Shown: one piece after another, positions 25,401 to 40,400 of the stretch | How positions within the stretch are numbered: the stretch's first letter is position 1 | Layout: every line of letters starts with the position of its first letter | Assembly (NCBI GenBank): GCA_018398575.1 | Contig: JAGTXZ010000019.1 | Location: 1,302,001-1,366,000 of the forward strand | Direction of reading: 5' to 3' | Origin: Ampelomyces quisqualis | Taxonomy: Eukaryota > Ascomycota > Dothideomycetes > Pleosporales > Phaeosphaeriaceae | DNA length: 64,000 bases | Position numbers and translations under genes: made by a program | The notes under the pieces: model-generated | Databases searched by the model: none | Seen by the model: only the letters and a program-made list of their open reading frames with translations | Told to the model about the DNA's origin: nothing

Positions 25401-28400
25401 TGTACATAAAGCTGTTAATTATCTCTTATACTTAGTATTAGCGCTAGCTTAATCTTTAATATTAATAAGCTTGTTATATATACAATGCACATACCTAGAC
25501 GCTATTAGGTAGCTTCCTAATATGTTGTTAGGCGCGTTAGGTGCTAGAGGTAAATAGGCGTAATTTAACTTAATTTAAAGAATTAGTAGTGCTTAAAGTG
25601 TAATTTAAAATGCTCTAGATAATATTAATATAATATAGAGGCTATAGCTGCTTTTATGTCTAAATAGTAGGTGCTAAGGTACTTACAATCCAAGTAGACA
25701 CTTAAGTAGTGCAAGGAGAAGGTTAAGAATTTTAAATTGTTAAGGAAAATAGAATCTAGAAGGCGTTATAAAACTATATAGTAAGAATTAAAGGGTACTA
25801 ATAGCTTCTAATTTAAAGCTTAAATAGATAGATAATAGGACAGAATAACAGCGTTTACTAGTAACACCTTGTATTAATTTATATTATTATATATTTAATA
25901 CTAATTACTATATTACTTGCGCCTCTTGTAAATAAGTTTACTTAAAGCTACACAGTTTTACACGCACTACAATCTAATAGTAAAACTAATACAGTTTAAG
26001 AGTAGGCTTAGTAAAAGTTTCTAATCAGCGTGTATAGGCTAATAGTAGTAAGGTCCTGCACTACTTATAGTTTGTCGCATTCCTACTATTTGTAAGGCTA
26101 GCCCTGTTACATTCTATACTCTATTTTTGTCCTAAATTCCTAGATTCTTAACTATACTTCTAACAGAAGATTAATTACAGAAGAACACTAAGATAGCAAG
26201 CGTAGAAACAAAGTAACGTATAGTAACAATAAGCAGATTGCAAGATCTAGAAACTAATACTAGTTACTACTGTATAATAATACCCTGTGCCTAGCTAATT
26301 ATACAGAGCGCCTAGGTTAGTTAGCTAGAATATAACAAGCATTAAGTGTGTGCAAATTGCTAGACTTTAGAAGGTCTAATTACTATAGGGAGTAGTATAA
26401 CTAGAGAACCCTGTAAGTTAGCGCACATTAATAGTGCGCAATTAAATACAGCTAAAGACATTAAGTATACTAAAAGATTAGAGTATACAATATTATAGTT
26501 AGAGTCTATTAACTATAACGTAAAGTAGGCTATTGCACCTCTTTTACTACTAAGAACTTACAGATTAGCTTAACTTACGTAAGGTTTAATCTAGGCGCAC
26601 GTAACCTATTTTATTCTATTTAGGGCTCCTAACATAGGCTACTAGCTATAGACTCCTAACTACGTTAATTAGTTTACTATATTATATATAATGTAAGATA
26701 TAAACTAACACTGTAAGATAACTAGGATTACCTACTTATTTATTAAGTTAGTAGTAATGTACTAAACTACAGGGCAATATTGTATAACTTATTCTATAAC
26801 ATCTGCTACAGGGCTAATAAGGACCTATTAGCATATAGTTAGGCTGTAGACAACTAACACTATATTGTTTTAACTCTAATAGTAATAAGATAGTGTATTT
26901 AGAGCTATAGTAGGAGAGTTATACTACGCAGTAAAACAAGGCCTCTACTTTTGAGGCGTAAAGGCAATAATAAGGTTAGTAACTTTACTATATATAGTGT
27001 AAGGATAGTATAGGATAAATACTAGTATCTATCCTAAACAGCATAGTATAGTAGTTCTAATACAGATAGAAGTAAATTGTTCTAAAGTCTAAGTACTTGT
27101 TATTTTTCTTGCTACGCAGGTAGTACTTTACGTTACGTAGTAAGTAATATTATATTGCCTAGTTAATAACTACTATAATCTATATAGACGCTCTGCAAGA
27201 ACAAAGATAAGGCAGTTTAACTTGCAAGACAAACACTTTCTTCTATTATATTTTTTAAAAGACAAAAGTAGCTTTCTTGTTCTATATAAGCTATTTTTAA
27301 CGCTTTAAGCTAACTTACTGCCTTAGTTATAAGTGTGCTATTAGTTAGCTAGCAATATAGCGTTGTTTGCGAAGTTAACTAGCGCAGTAGTTTCTACTAC
27401 TATTTGTCTACGCAATAATATTATGCAACTTTGCAATATAGTCTAGTACCTAGCTATGTCTATACTATATAATCTTTCTAAGAAAGAAGCTACGCTGCCT
27501 TCTAGTTTTACAAACCTACTCTTAACACCTCTGCTAACTAATAAAGAAGTCCTTTTCTTAAGCCTAGTAAGTTATTATACTTTTTAGAAATAGGCAGGCT
27601 AGAAGGTATACTAACCAGGACTCTTAGACAGAATTTTAGCTGTTATTAAGAGAATACGCTAAAATAAAATAGCTACTTAGAAACAACAAGACGCTGTTAG
27701 GATTTGTAAAGGATAAGATACAGTATATGCGCTTAAGAGTAGTAAGAGTAGCTGCTAACTATATCTTTATAGACATAACTATTGCCTAGAAAGTTATTAG
27801 TTTACTGTTTAGATGCTAACTAGTGTACACAAGCGCTTTATTAACAGAGTTAAAGACGTAATTTAAAGTCAGATAAAATGCGTATACCTAGCCTAATCTA
27901 CTAAGATATATTTTTTAGTTAAAAAAAGTTCTTCTAGCGCAAAGTTAAAATACAAGCTAGGTACCTCTTTCTAGTATAATAATGCACAATATCTAGGGGT
28001 TATTATTAAAGTTATATATTTACAAAAGTAAAAGAGGCTAGAACAGCTTATAGAAGATTATCTTATAGACTTAGATACTAGTATCTAAGTTGTTATTAGG
28101 CTAGACATTAGATATAGTAGGAGAAAGAAGCGCAAAGCAACATTGTTAGTATAGCGTACTAGGCTCTTTCCTAATACTAATAGGGATAGGCTAGAGTTAC
28201 AAGTACTTAGAGAAGTTAAAGATTAAGTATTTACTAATCTTACTCTACTTATTTTTGTCTTTTGTTCCTAACATATTCTATAGGTATTTTATAATAAATA
28301 AGAAGACCTTATAAATTACCTAGGCCTATAACTATACTTATCTAACTTTACTTGTAAAGAGCTTATAAGAGATATAATTAATAGCAAAGAGTAGAAAATT

Positions 28401-31400
28401 ATAATTTCTACGCAGGATCTCTACTAATATCTTGTTGCTGTAGAAGATAAGATTAAAAGGCAAAATGCACTTTTTAAGTACACTGTTATGCTAGGAGTTA
28501 AGAAGAGGAAGAGATTAGAAACGCCTTTTAAAGAGATTATATTAAGCAATAAAGCAAGATATATTAAGAAAGAAGAGAGAGAAGTAAAGTGTATAGCAGA
28601 CAGCAACCTAGATTTAAAAAGTATATTATATTAATATTATATACTGTATTTTAAGATGTTATCTAATATCTCTTACTACGTAGCAAATATTACACTATAG
28701 CAAGAGAATTACATATACTAAGACTTTAAAACAATAATTATTCTTCTACTGCTAGATATCTTTGCTATACTACAAGAGGTTAATGTAAAGAGTCTTCCTT
28801 TACTGTCTAACTACTATGTTTAGTTAAATTACTAATCTTATTGTTACTGTTATGCCTTAAAAGTAGGGGCGTTTTCTTACTACGTAGTAAGACTTCTCTG
28901 CTGCAGCTCTAACACAAAGCTCCTTTTACTCCTAACACTAACATATAGCAGTATCTAAGCCTAAGAGCCTAGGATTACACTAGTAGGCTGTATTTAGCCT
29001 TATAGCAGTAATAAAACAATAATTCATGCTGCGTTACTAAGCTAATTAGTACTTTATTAACTTAAGTAAGCTACCTCTACTTACTCTAAGGCACTGTTAG
29101 CACCCTTACGCAATAATAAAATACAGGCTACTAAGGCTAATACTATAGCGCAGCAACTACCTAACTACCTACGCTAGCAATTAGTATAGAGCTAGCTAAA
29201 ACATAGTATAAGCAGCTAGCCTACTTACTTGTATTTATTGTAACTTCTACCCTGCAAGACATACAATAGCACTAGCTGTTAACAAGAAGTTATTCTAAAA
29301 CTCTGCGTTGCTAAGCCTTTGCGTTAATAACACGTAATACTAGAGCTAAGATAAGTTCTTGTATAGAATATACTTTTGCATAAGTTCTATAGTGTCTGCT
29401 GTAACACTAACAGAAGGTTATTAGTGTAAGGCTATTAAGCAAGGATTTAGCTAACTAAAGTCTAGCTAAGCTGCTTAAATAATAAACTAAACCTAATACT
29501 ACTAACTTCTATAACGCGTTTGCGGCGAAGTATAACAAGGACAGGCACAATAAAGACAGGCCTAACAGAAATAGATAGGCACAATAGAGATAGGCATAAC
29601 AATAATAGTAGCCTGCACTATACCTAGTTATAAAATCTTTTAGATAATTTACATATATAGGAGAGGTTTTGTGTTTCTTAGGAAGAAGTGCCTTTAACTA
29701 CTAGGATTACTTTATTAATGCATGTCTTTAGACTATAGATCTTAGCACTTTTGTAACAAACCTTAAAGCCTTTTACCTTAACCTTCTTTTCTTAATTTAT
29801 AGGCATTCTATAGCTACTACTAGTAATAGAAGGAACTTTTAAAGTAGATCTACAGAGTATTAAAAAACTTACTGCTACTCAAATTGCACAAAGAAGAAAA
29901 AGAAACTAAGAGAGTTAGTAAAAGTTACGCTAAAATAGAAAAGATAAGATTAAACTTCTTTAATGCTAGGTTTAAACACAAGGATTTTACAGCAGAATAC
30001 CTAATTAATTGTTATAGAATATAGGGCTAAGAAAAGAAAATAAGTTACTTATAGGGCAGCTTCTACACGCATTATTAGTTATTAAGAGGTTAAAAAATAG
30101 TGTAAGTTTACAAGAAATTTTTAGTAGAAGCGCAGATCTGATTTAATTATAGATTAGTGTCGAAACAAAGAAATAACAGTAGATTTAGCAAATGTCTTTG
30201 CCTGTTTGCTACCTATTCTAAGCGCGGTCTATTACAATAAATTACCTAAGACTCTGCGTCCTACGTTAAATCTTATGCAGCTAGCACTAATGTTATAGAT
30301 AGACTATAATCTATTAACAAGATATTCCTTGCTATCTTTAACTCTTCTGTATAACTACTTTAATATGTATAACTATTTAGACAGCATCTATAGAAAACAG
30401 ATTAGGTTAGAAGATAAGTAGGAGTGCAGCTCTTTATACTTGTTACTAGACATAACTAGAGTTGCAGGTACACTATTAAAATCTAATACAAGGGAAATAT
30501 AATAAACAAGAATAATAAGTCTAATAAAGCCTGCAAAAACTTCTTTCTGTAACAAAGTCTTAATTTCTCTAATTAATCTAATTACATTGTCCTTGCTAAG
30601 TCTTCTAAACCTAATTAACGTTAATTAGACAATTCTAATTAACGCTAGAAGCTGTTACTTAAAGCCTTAACGCTAAACAGCTTTTTCTTTTTAACTTTCT
30701 TAGTACTCTCTATTAATTTAGCCCTGCTACTCTATATTAAGCCTTTCTTAGCTATTATTTATTTAAAACAAACCTAAGGATTACTCTTGTATATTCTAAC
30801 TGTTAACAATTTACTTAAAAAACTTCTTTTATCTCAAGCTTTAGCACTTAAATAAAGCTGTAACTTAGATTCTGCGTAATTTATTATACTATAGAGATAC
30901 TCTTAGGCAATATTCTTCTTACTAGAGAAGTACTCTTAATTTCTCTCTTTACACTTTCTTAGGCTGTTGCAGCTGTTACAACCTATAAGCTGCTAGGCCC
31001 TAGTCTTACCAAAGTACTCTCTCCTAAGCAAGAATAACTAGAAAGCACACTTTACACTGCACTACTAATTAGTTACTAGACTAAGCTGCTCTCTCTGCTC
31101 TCTTGCTTAATATAGAGCTAACAGAGTAGAATGCTTTCTCTACTCTCTCTAATCTTATAGAGTACGCAGAGCATACAAAGTAAAGATAGAACTTCTTTAG
31201 TATATAAGAACTATAATAAACTCTTATAGATTATTATATTTAACTTATGTTACAGACGCTTAAGTTAGTTATATTAAGCTATCTAACCTTTGTTACTCTT
31301 TTTAGAAAGCTCTAGCCTTTACTGTCTTAGTAACAAGCCTCTGTATCTAAAGTAACTCTACACCTATCTGCAAAAACCAACCTTAGCTGTACCCCTAGTC

Positions 31401-34400
31401 TACACTAGCATTCTTATTGTTTGCTACTAGACTAACAGTCTTAATAGCAGGATTATAGACTACTAATAAGACTAACGCCTCTTTAGCTATAATAGAGTGT
31501 AGCAATGTTACCTACTTTGCTAACTAGGTTTAATAATTACTACATAAGAGATGTCTAAGATATACTTTACTAACACTAATTACAGGCTATCTATAGTTGT
31601 AATTTTAATTCTTAAGATCTTCTAGGCTAAGAACTAACTTACATTCTCTACGCCTTTACTAATATATAACTAGAGACTAGCAAAGTCTACTTAACAGATA
31701 CTTAGTCTAATACTAATAAGCACTACTCTGCTAACTCTTAGAATAATACTAGTACTAATGTCTATAGGTCTGCTAAGCAGCTGTTTCTGCTAAAGAAGTA
31801 GAACTATAAGCTTAAGGTGCTCTTGTTAATTAGTAGATAGACCTACTTTGCCAACTTTGTAGCACTAGCGTTAACAACTAAAAGCTAAGAAAAATTTGCA
31901 AGTAATGTAATTAAACTTCTTGCAGATCTTAGTTTTAATAGCCTTAATATTAACTAAGAGTATCTTGTTAACAAAGCGCAGCCTAATAACATAGTCTGTC
32001 TTCTTACAGAGACTTAGCAACAACTTAATAACTACTTAACCTAATTTACTAATAACTAGTATCTTCTTCTTACTATTGCATTACCTGCTAGGCCTATAAA
32101 CTACAAGAAGATAAACCTTGCTGCTATAGATAAGGACATTAACTTTTAGAATCTTATAAGTTTTAATTTCTTGTAACTTTTATATCTTGTGTTATGTTAA
32201 TACACGTGTAGATAGTGTATAACTACTCTAGTCTCTAGGGCACTAACACTAGCTATAACGCTAACTTCTACCTATTCTAATCAAATTCTTCTTTTACGCT
32301 ATTTGCTACAAAGATAGCGCTAGATAACTATATTACTGCTAGTGTACCTGCTAACAAAATTGTGCTTAGTATACTACTATATAGCTACTTCTTTACCTAG
32401 ACTTATAGCCTAGAAAAGCTGTTTTAGAGTGTAGCGCAAGAAACTTAGAAAGTAGAGGTCTATAATTATAAAGCTCTGCCTTAGGCTAGTGCAAAGGTTA
32501 CTAAGGACTTAGACCTAGTAGTAAGCTAGAGCTATAATATTACAAAGTGTAAGATAATTAGCTATAACACGCCTACTATTGTTGCTAGAAAGGCCTAACT
32601 TATTCTTTAGTAGAGGTTAGGTAGAGGTATGTAGTAGGAGAGCTTAAGTAATAAGAAGAGTGCTAATAGTCTAATTTCTACAGTATATACTATTTCTATT
32701 TCTTACTAAATTAAGATGCAAAAGAAGAGAAGAGTAATATTAACAAGGTAAATAGTTTGTTAACAATATTAGTAGTATTAATGTATTAGATTAAAGTGTA
32801 AATTTGCTAAGCTTTCTATAAAGTAGGTATAAGAATCTAAGGGTAGAGTTTTCTAATAGCTAGAGCTTGTTTCTTAAAAGCTTATATTTAAGAGTAATTT
32901 TAGCAGTATAATACTTCTTTATATAGCGTTTTAGAGTATTTTCTAAATCAGAGTATTTCTAGAAGCAGAGTGTTTTTAGAAGCAGAGCGTTTTCAGGAGC
33001 AGAGCGTTTCTAGAAGCCGACTTTTTTTAGAAGCAGAGCGTTTTCAGGAGCAGACTATTTTTAGGAGCAAAGTGTTTTTAGAAGCAGAGTGTTTTTAGAA
33101 GCAGAGCGTTTTTAGGAGTAGACTATTTTTAGGAGCAGAGTGTTTTTAGAAATAACCTGCTCTTAGAAACTATCTGCTCTTAAAAACGCTTTGTTTCTAA
33201 AAACGCTCTGCTCCTAAAAACGCTCTGCTTCTAAAAACGCTCTGCTCCTAAAAACGCTCTGCTTCTAGAAACGCTCTACTCTTAAAAACGCTCTGCTTCT
33301 AAAAACGCTCTATTTATGTAAACGCTCTACTTCTAGAAATTTCCTGCTCTTAACAATACTCTACTCCTAGAAATTCTCTGCGTAGACTAAAAACAACGCT
33401 CTACTAACAAGAATATTAGTCTAATTTTAGGTTTAAACGTGTCTAATATTTGTAAAGAACAGCTATTATTATACTATTTAAGCATAAGAATTAGTAGAGT
33501 AAACTGTCCTATGTGTTCTAAAGGCTACTAGTTATATTAAAGCTAAAAGTAAGACCTTTTGTCCTCTTGTTTATATTTATTAACTTTACTTACTATAGTA
33601 GCTTCTATTAAATTAGGGTCTAGCGCAACTCCCTTTAGTATTAATACAACTAGAGAATCTACTAGTCTACTAATTTAGACGCCTTTACTGTATCTATACA
33701 GCAAGTACGTTATAAGAATTACTAAGTCTGTATCTAATAAGAACTTAGGACTAGTACTAGAAGTTTTGTTAGCAGGTAAGATAATATAAAAAGTAATTTT
33801 GTATCTTATATATAAGTAGCTAGTTTATAACTGCAAGTAAGAATAATCCTAACTCTAAGATAATAAGCAAGAAAAGACTACCTCTTTCTAATTCTTTTAT
33901 ACTATGCAAATCTACTAGCTTACTTTTGCTATGTCTTTTTACTTGTAATTTAATTGTTATAACTATATATTTCCTCTAGAATTGTATTATTTGCTACGCT
34001 AGCTAGGCCTTTACCCTAAGAAAAGTAGCTTACTATCTTTAGGTCTTTTCTTAAATTAATACACTTCTACTTAAAGTAGTAGTAGAGAAAAATTCTTACT
34101 ATTCTAAGCTTTGCAAAATTAATAGCAGACTTAATTTTAATTGTCTCTGCACAATATAGGCTCTTAAGTATTCTCTCTGTTAAGAAACCTTTAGAAGTTA
34201 GATTCTACTCTAGAAGACAGGACCAGAGATTTTCTAAGGTCTACCTATAGTAGAAAAGATCTATAAATTCTTCTGTATTCTTTTAAAAAGATTTATTACT
34301 AATCTTAGCAGTACAATTTAACTTTTTGTAATCTTCTCTAAAGAGATTATATAACTAAGTATAAGAATAGACCTAATAAGCAACTGTTACTTTCTTTAGT

Positions 34401-37400
34401 AATGTAAATTTTATTTTTATTGCTAGACTTCTATACTAGTCTAAACAGAGCAGAGATAGCAATAAGGAACTAAATCTTTTCTAGAATAAGAAAAGATCTA
34501 CAGTGTTAATTGCTTGCAGAAAAGCTCTATTAGAAGCCTCTAGAGAATCTCTAGCTCTTAAAATAGAGTTTACTATATAGTTACATATCTTCTCTTAAAT
34601 TTCTTTATTATAAGCTAAATAGTTAGTTAAAGGAAGCTTGTAGGTATCTAATGTTAATAACTGCACTGCAATATGTTTATAATAAGGCCTTAAGTTCTGC
34701 GTATCTAGGTAAGTACTGTATAGCTAGAGGCCTATAGTAGTATTTGCATAAAATAAGTAACTGTATAGTATTCTAGTATTAACAATTAAAGGACTATTAG
34801 AACTATCTAATAACAGCCTGTATAGTAAAAGCTCTGCTTAGATAGAATTAAGATATTTACCCTTAACAGATGCAAGAAGAGATAGGAAGGCTTTGCTAGT
34901 ATACATAAACTGCCTAGAATTAGTAGTTTTTGTCTAAGTAAAGTTAATCTACATCTTCTTCTACTTCTATTATCCTAGTCTAGGTATAAGTTAGCAGTAA
35001 TTTGTTATCTGTGCCTCTCTAGTTATTATTAGAGACAGTTTTCTTATAACGCTATTATTATACATACTAGAAGTAAGCAGCGTATAACAAGTAGAGTAAT
35101 AATTCTATAGTAATAATTAAGCTTACAGAAAGTAGAAGAGCAGCTAGATAAATACTAATATAAAGTGCGCAGAAACTTACAGGGTATATAACAGGCTTCT
35201 TGTAGTAGCTATTATAAATCCTAGTTTATAGGCATATTTATAAGTTACTATAAGTTACTACTTTCTACCTGTTTAGAAAGCTGCCTACCTAACCTTGTTA
35301 TAACTAAACAAGAAACGCTTAGCATAGAACTAAAGGTTACCTACTTACAGAATCTAGAAGCTGCAAGTGTATAAGAGTGTAATGTAATAAACCCTAATAA
35401 GAAATTTTAGGTTGCAGCTAGTTAGCTTAATTCTAGTGTAAGTTAGCTTGTAAATTTCTACCTTTATAAACATAAATTAGCCTACTAGACAAACTTAGTA
35501 TAATTTACAAAGACTTACCTCTATAGCGTTAATTATTTATAAGTAGCCTGTGTTTACGTAACTAAAAGTCTCTTATTATGCCTGTAGACTAGAGACCTAA
35601 GAAGTCTCTGTAAGATTTTATTAAACACAATTGCTATTCTTGCTAGATAGAGCAGTAGAAGAGGTATTAAGGCAAGATATTTAATAACAAAGGCTATATT
35701 AGGGAATAGATTAGTAGGAAAAATCTGCGTGATATATATAAAGTTAAGGGAAGCCTAGAAGTGCAGAGAAACCTGTTATTAAAACTAGCAGAGCAGGAAA
35801 ATTGTATAATAGAAAAGCCTAAAAGTAGAAGGTTGTCTTCTGTTAAACAGCTTAAGAGCCTAAAAAAGAACACAGTTTAAGTAATATAAAAGACCTAGAA
35901 CTAAAGTAGCAGATCTGCTGCTAAAAAACAATTCTTTGTTGTAGTAATATAAGCAAAAGCGCATTATAACCTTACTTTTAATAGATAAATTTTACTATTA
36001 AATCCTCTAGATTCTATTATCTAGAATTGCAGTTCTTTTTCTTCTTTGCGCTTAGTTAGTCTTTATGCGCAAAGATAATCTCTATTATAACAGGTTTAGT
36101 GCAGAAGACAGCATCTACTATTTATGTGTAAACTACGTTTTGTAGTTAATCTTCTGTAAGCGTAACTGCACTTAAACAGATTCCTTGCATAGATACAGCT
36201 CTAGTTTATTCTAATAGACTATTTAAGTCTCTTATAATACTATAGAAGCGGCTAGAAGCCTTAGCAACACTAGTAAAAGTTTAGCCTACGCCTCTAACAA
36301 TTGTTAGCTGCATCTTATTATATAATACAAAATGTTCCTATAATCTTTCTTCTACTAAGACTTAAAGTCTACAAATAATTTTAGTATCCTTAGGGTATTC
36401 TTCCTCTATAGTAAGTGGCAGAGATTCTACTAAATTCTGTACTAGCTAGTTAACCTTAATCCTGCTACTAACAGGTATTGTAGGCTCTTTTAAGTTTATT
36501 GTTTTAGTAAAGTGTTCTAGCTCTCTAAAGACTACTATAACTCTTATTATACTTCTTAAATTAGCTAACTTTATTACCTAGTGCTAATTGTAGCGTAGCA
36601 AGAGCTTAACGTATTAGCTGTATATTTAGTAAAAGAATTTAAATTAAAGAATTTTCTAGTCTTATAAATATATAAAGAGAAGAAAAGGTTTTTATTATAT
36701 TAGCTATCTAAGGCAGGCTATATATGTAGATATTAGTACACAAGCTACTCTAAATAAGACTTAAAATGCTTTAGCTAAGGCAGTAGATTGTTACCTATGC
36801 CTTTCCTCTTTCCTATACTTTTTCTGCAGCCTGTAAGGCTAGTTACTAGCTAAAAGGTACTATTAACTATATCTTGTTACAATCTTAAGATGCCTGCTTA
36901 GAGCACTAGAGCTATAGAAAGTATAGAAATAGCTATTATAGACAGAACTTTGTGCAATACTATATTGTGCTTGTTATCTCTTAAACTTAATATACTAGAG
37001 AAAAAAAGACTAGGCTTAGTAGGCGCAAAGAATTTTTGCGTTGCATTAGTGCTATTATCCTACAAGAGTAAAGGCAAGCAAAGTAATAGGCTAGTTAAGA
37101 ACAAAGAAATATGTAAACCTGTTGCACCTACTATACCTAGCATAATTCTAAAAGTTATAGTAGTCTTTCTACTACAGGCCTTGCTAGTAATATTACTTGT
37201 AATATTGTTTTCTTAGCGCTAGAATAACGCCTCTTAACACCTAATAGTTATTAGAAAGTAAATAGATTTTATTACAGAAGAGTACTTTATCTATAATATA
37301 AGAACTGCTTTTCTAATATGCGTAGTTTAAAAGGACTAATTAAGTAGATAGCTATCTAAATCTATGTAGTAGGTTATAAGGCCTGCAGAAAGGTGCTAGC

Positions 37401-40400
37401 CTTACAATTCTTAACGCGCACTTACTGCACTACAAATACAGCTATGTCTACATAGTTAAGAAGAAAGAGCTAAACAGAAATTCTCTTAAAGAGCACTAAA
37501 TAGATTTAATTGTATCTAAAGTGCAGGCTAAGCTTATTAACCTTACAGTAACTTATAATGCTAAGTATAAAAATGTAACATTAAGTCTAATATCTAATTT
37601 TAAGCGCGCTCTATTTACTATTCTACATAAGAGTATCTATATAAAAGATCTTAAACAGTCTAAGAAGCTTTAGGACAAGATAGAAAAACTGTTTAAGAAT
37701 AAATATCTAACAAAACAGGTATAGCTATACCTTAATAAATTAGAGAAGTAGGATTAATATTTTGCTGCGCTAGGCTGTTAATTTAAGTACAAAGCAGCGC
37801 TCTATAAGTCTCTATACTGCAAAGAGCACTTTGTGTACAAAAATTATTAAGCAGCTCTTTGCCTTGCAAAATATTAGCATATACTAGGTTAAGAACTCTA
37901 AGCTAATAATAAGAAGCTAGAGCTAGCTAATAAGGTACCTAATATAGGTAAGCTAGAAAGTTCTTGCTCTATCCTTTAAATATATGTAGCGCACTAGAAG
38001 GCTTACAGGCACAAAGAGAGGCTTATAGCACCTAATACTATACAGAAAGAGATCTAGACAAGTAGTAATAGGGAAGTCAAGAAGGTGCAATTTGTAAAGT
38101 CTAAGGTTAAGGATAATCTAGATTCTAGCAAAGATAACTTTAGTAATTATAGCAGCTTCTTATCTAGCCATAAGAACAAATAGAATAATAACTTATTAAA
38201 CTAAATATTATAGAGTAGTAAAGAGCAGGACTAAATGTAAATAAATTAATTTAGCGCTTAGAATTACTTAAAGAGTCTTCTGCAAACTTTAGACAGAGCT
38301 AACTTAATGTTAATAAACATTTTTTTAACTATAAAGTTACTAACTAACTAGTAAAACAAGCTTCTATAAGTATAAAGAAGTAAACTAACGCTATTCTTTC
38401 TTTCTTTTAAAGAAATATAACTGCATAGGCCTAACTAAGGTTTAATACAGCTTTTGTTAGCAATTACTAGTAGTAGTAATAGAGTGCATTAAACTGCTTA
38501 AGATGCAGGCTGTAGGGAAAAGATAGAGTAGTCTTCTATAACGCCTAATAAATTTGTGCAGCTACTAATTGCCTGCTGCAGTGTAGCTATATTCTAGCTG
38601 TTTTATAAATCCCTATAGTAGCTAGAACCTAAAAATATATAAGTTAATGTTTAATTAGAATACTACTAATCTTACCTGTTTAGTTACTGTTACTTAGTAG
38701 AAAATGCCCTAAGATGTTTCTAAAGACTGTTATATTTCAAATTGTTTTGTATAATAGAGCAGAAATATAAGTCTTGTAGCCTATAGGACATTTGCTCTCT
38801 ATAACAAGATTAGAATAGGCTACATAAGACTTATAATTATTAGTGTTAAGAGAAACGCTATCCTAGCATAATAGAAACATTAGCTCTAGCTAAAGGCTAT
38901 TTGCGCAGTTTAAATTAATAAATGTTTTGTTTAGGAGTAGATAACAGGTTAAAGATCCTTTAGGATTACTACTATAGTTTAGCTAATTAAATCTAATAGC
39001 TTTTTTAGTAAGGATTGTTATACTTTTTTTGTTGTAACCCTATAAGGACAGTAGTGTGTCTAGACAGGAATTTCGCTTGCTTGCATTACCTACAATTATC
39101 CTAAATCCTAGTAGAAAGGGTATAATTACATTACTAAAAAGAAAATAGTAGCTGTAGCCTAGTTATTAATAGCTTGTAATAAGATCCTTAATACTTATAT
39201 TAGTATTCTACCAATTTATAGAACAATTTCTATAGTACTATTTGTGTGGGAAAATATTAGAGGTAGCGTCTAGTAAGTAGACATGTCTTTAAGAACTACA
39301 TATATAGAGCAATTAGACTAAATTAGGCTATTATAAGAAGAAGAGAAACCTAAGTCTAGAGTAAAAAGTATCTAATTAATAACTAAATTACGCTTTAAAG
39401 CTTACGCGTAATATACACTAAGCCCTATATAGTATATACGCGTGTTAGAAAGAGAGTCTCTTAGAGACAATTAGATTGATTTGTAATACGCCTAATTAAG
39501 AGTAGCAAGAGAGCTGCTAAAAAGCTTTAATAACTATTATAAATATATTTAGAGATAGTAAAGTAGTAAAGTCTATCTTAAAAAAACGCAGATATAGATC
39601 TAAATTTAACTATTAGTCTTATTATATTACTTAGATACAAACGCTCTACTATAGAATATTGCACTACTATAAAAAGGAGTAGACACTAGTTTAAAACCTT
39701 TCTTAAAAATTTACTACCTTTTATTTTGTAAACTGCGCAGAGTAGAGAAGCTGCTGTTTTTTAGTTAAGTCTGCATACGTTACATTTTCTAGAAGACTAA
39801 AGAGATCTAAAAATTTAGAGTAAAACTTTTGCCTTAAAGACATTCTAGACTTTGTACTTATAGAAGCCTGCGTGTTCTATGCCTCTAGTAAAGATAGAGG
39901 CTAACTAAATAAGATCTTAGGCTTTATAAATGTTAAGCTTGCTAACAAGTTAGCAGTAACAGACAGTAACTTAGTCCTAGAGGACTCTACTTAAGGTGTA
40001 GGTTAATAATATAGGATCTTAGGCTTTATAAGTGTTAAACTTGCTAATAGTTTACTAGTAGCGAATAGTAACTTAGTCTAGCAAGACCTAATTTTTCTCT
40101 CGTAGACTAGCTTACAAAGCAGCTTAGGTCTTCTTAGCATCCTACTTATCTATCTTACCTTAAAAGTATTCTTAAGTCTAACTATAATATTATAAAGAGT
40201 AATAGACTTTTAGTAGTTACTATTTCTTCTATAAGAAGTTTTATTGTTAATCTAGTTTTATAACTGTAACTAGTCTTATTTACTAGGTTATATACTGTAT
40301 AGAGCTAAGGGTCTAGAAAGATAAAGTACTAGGTGTAAGGACGTCTTTCTAGGAAATTAGGATCTAGTACGTTAATCTTAGCCTTGTGTCTAACGCCTAT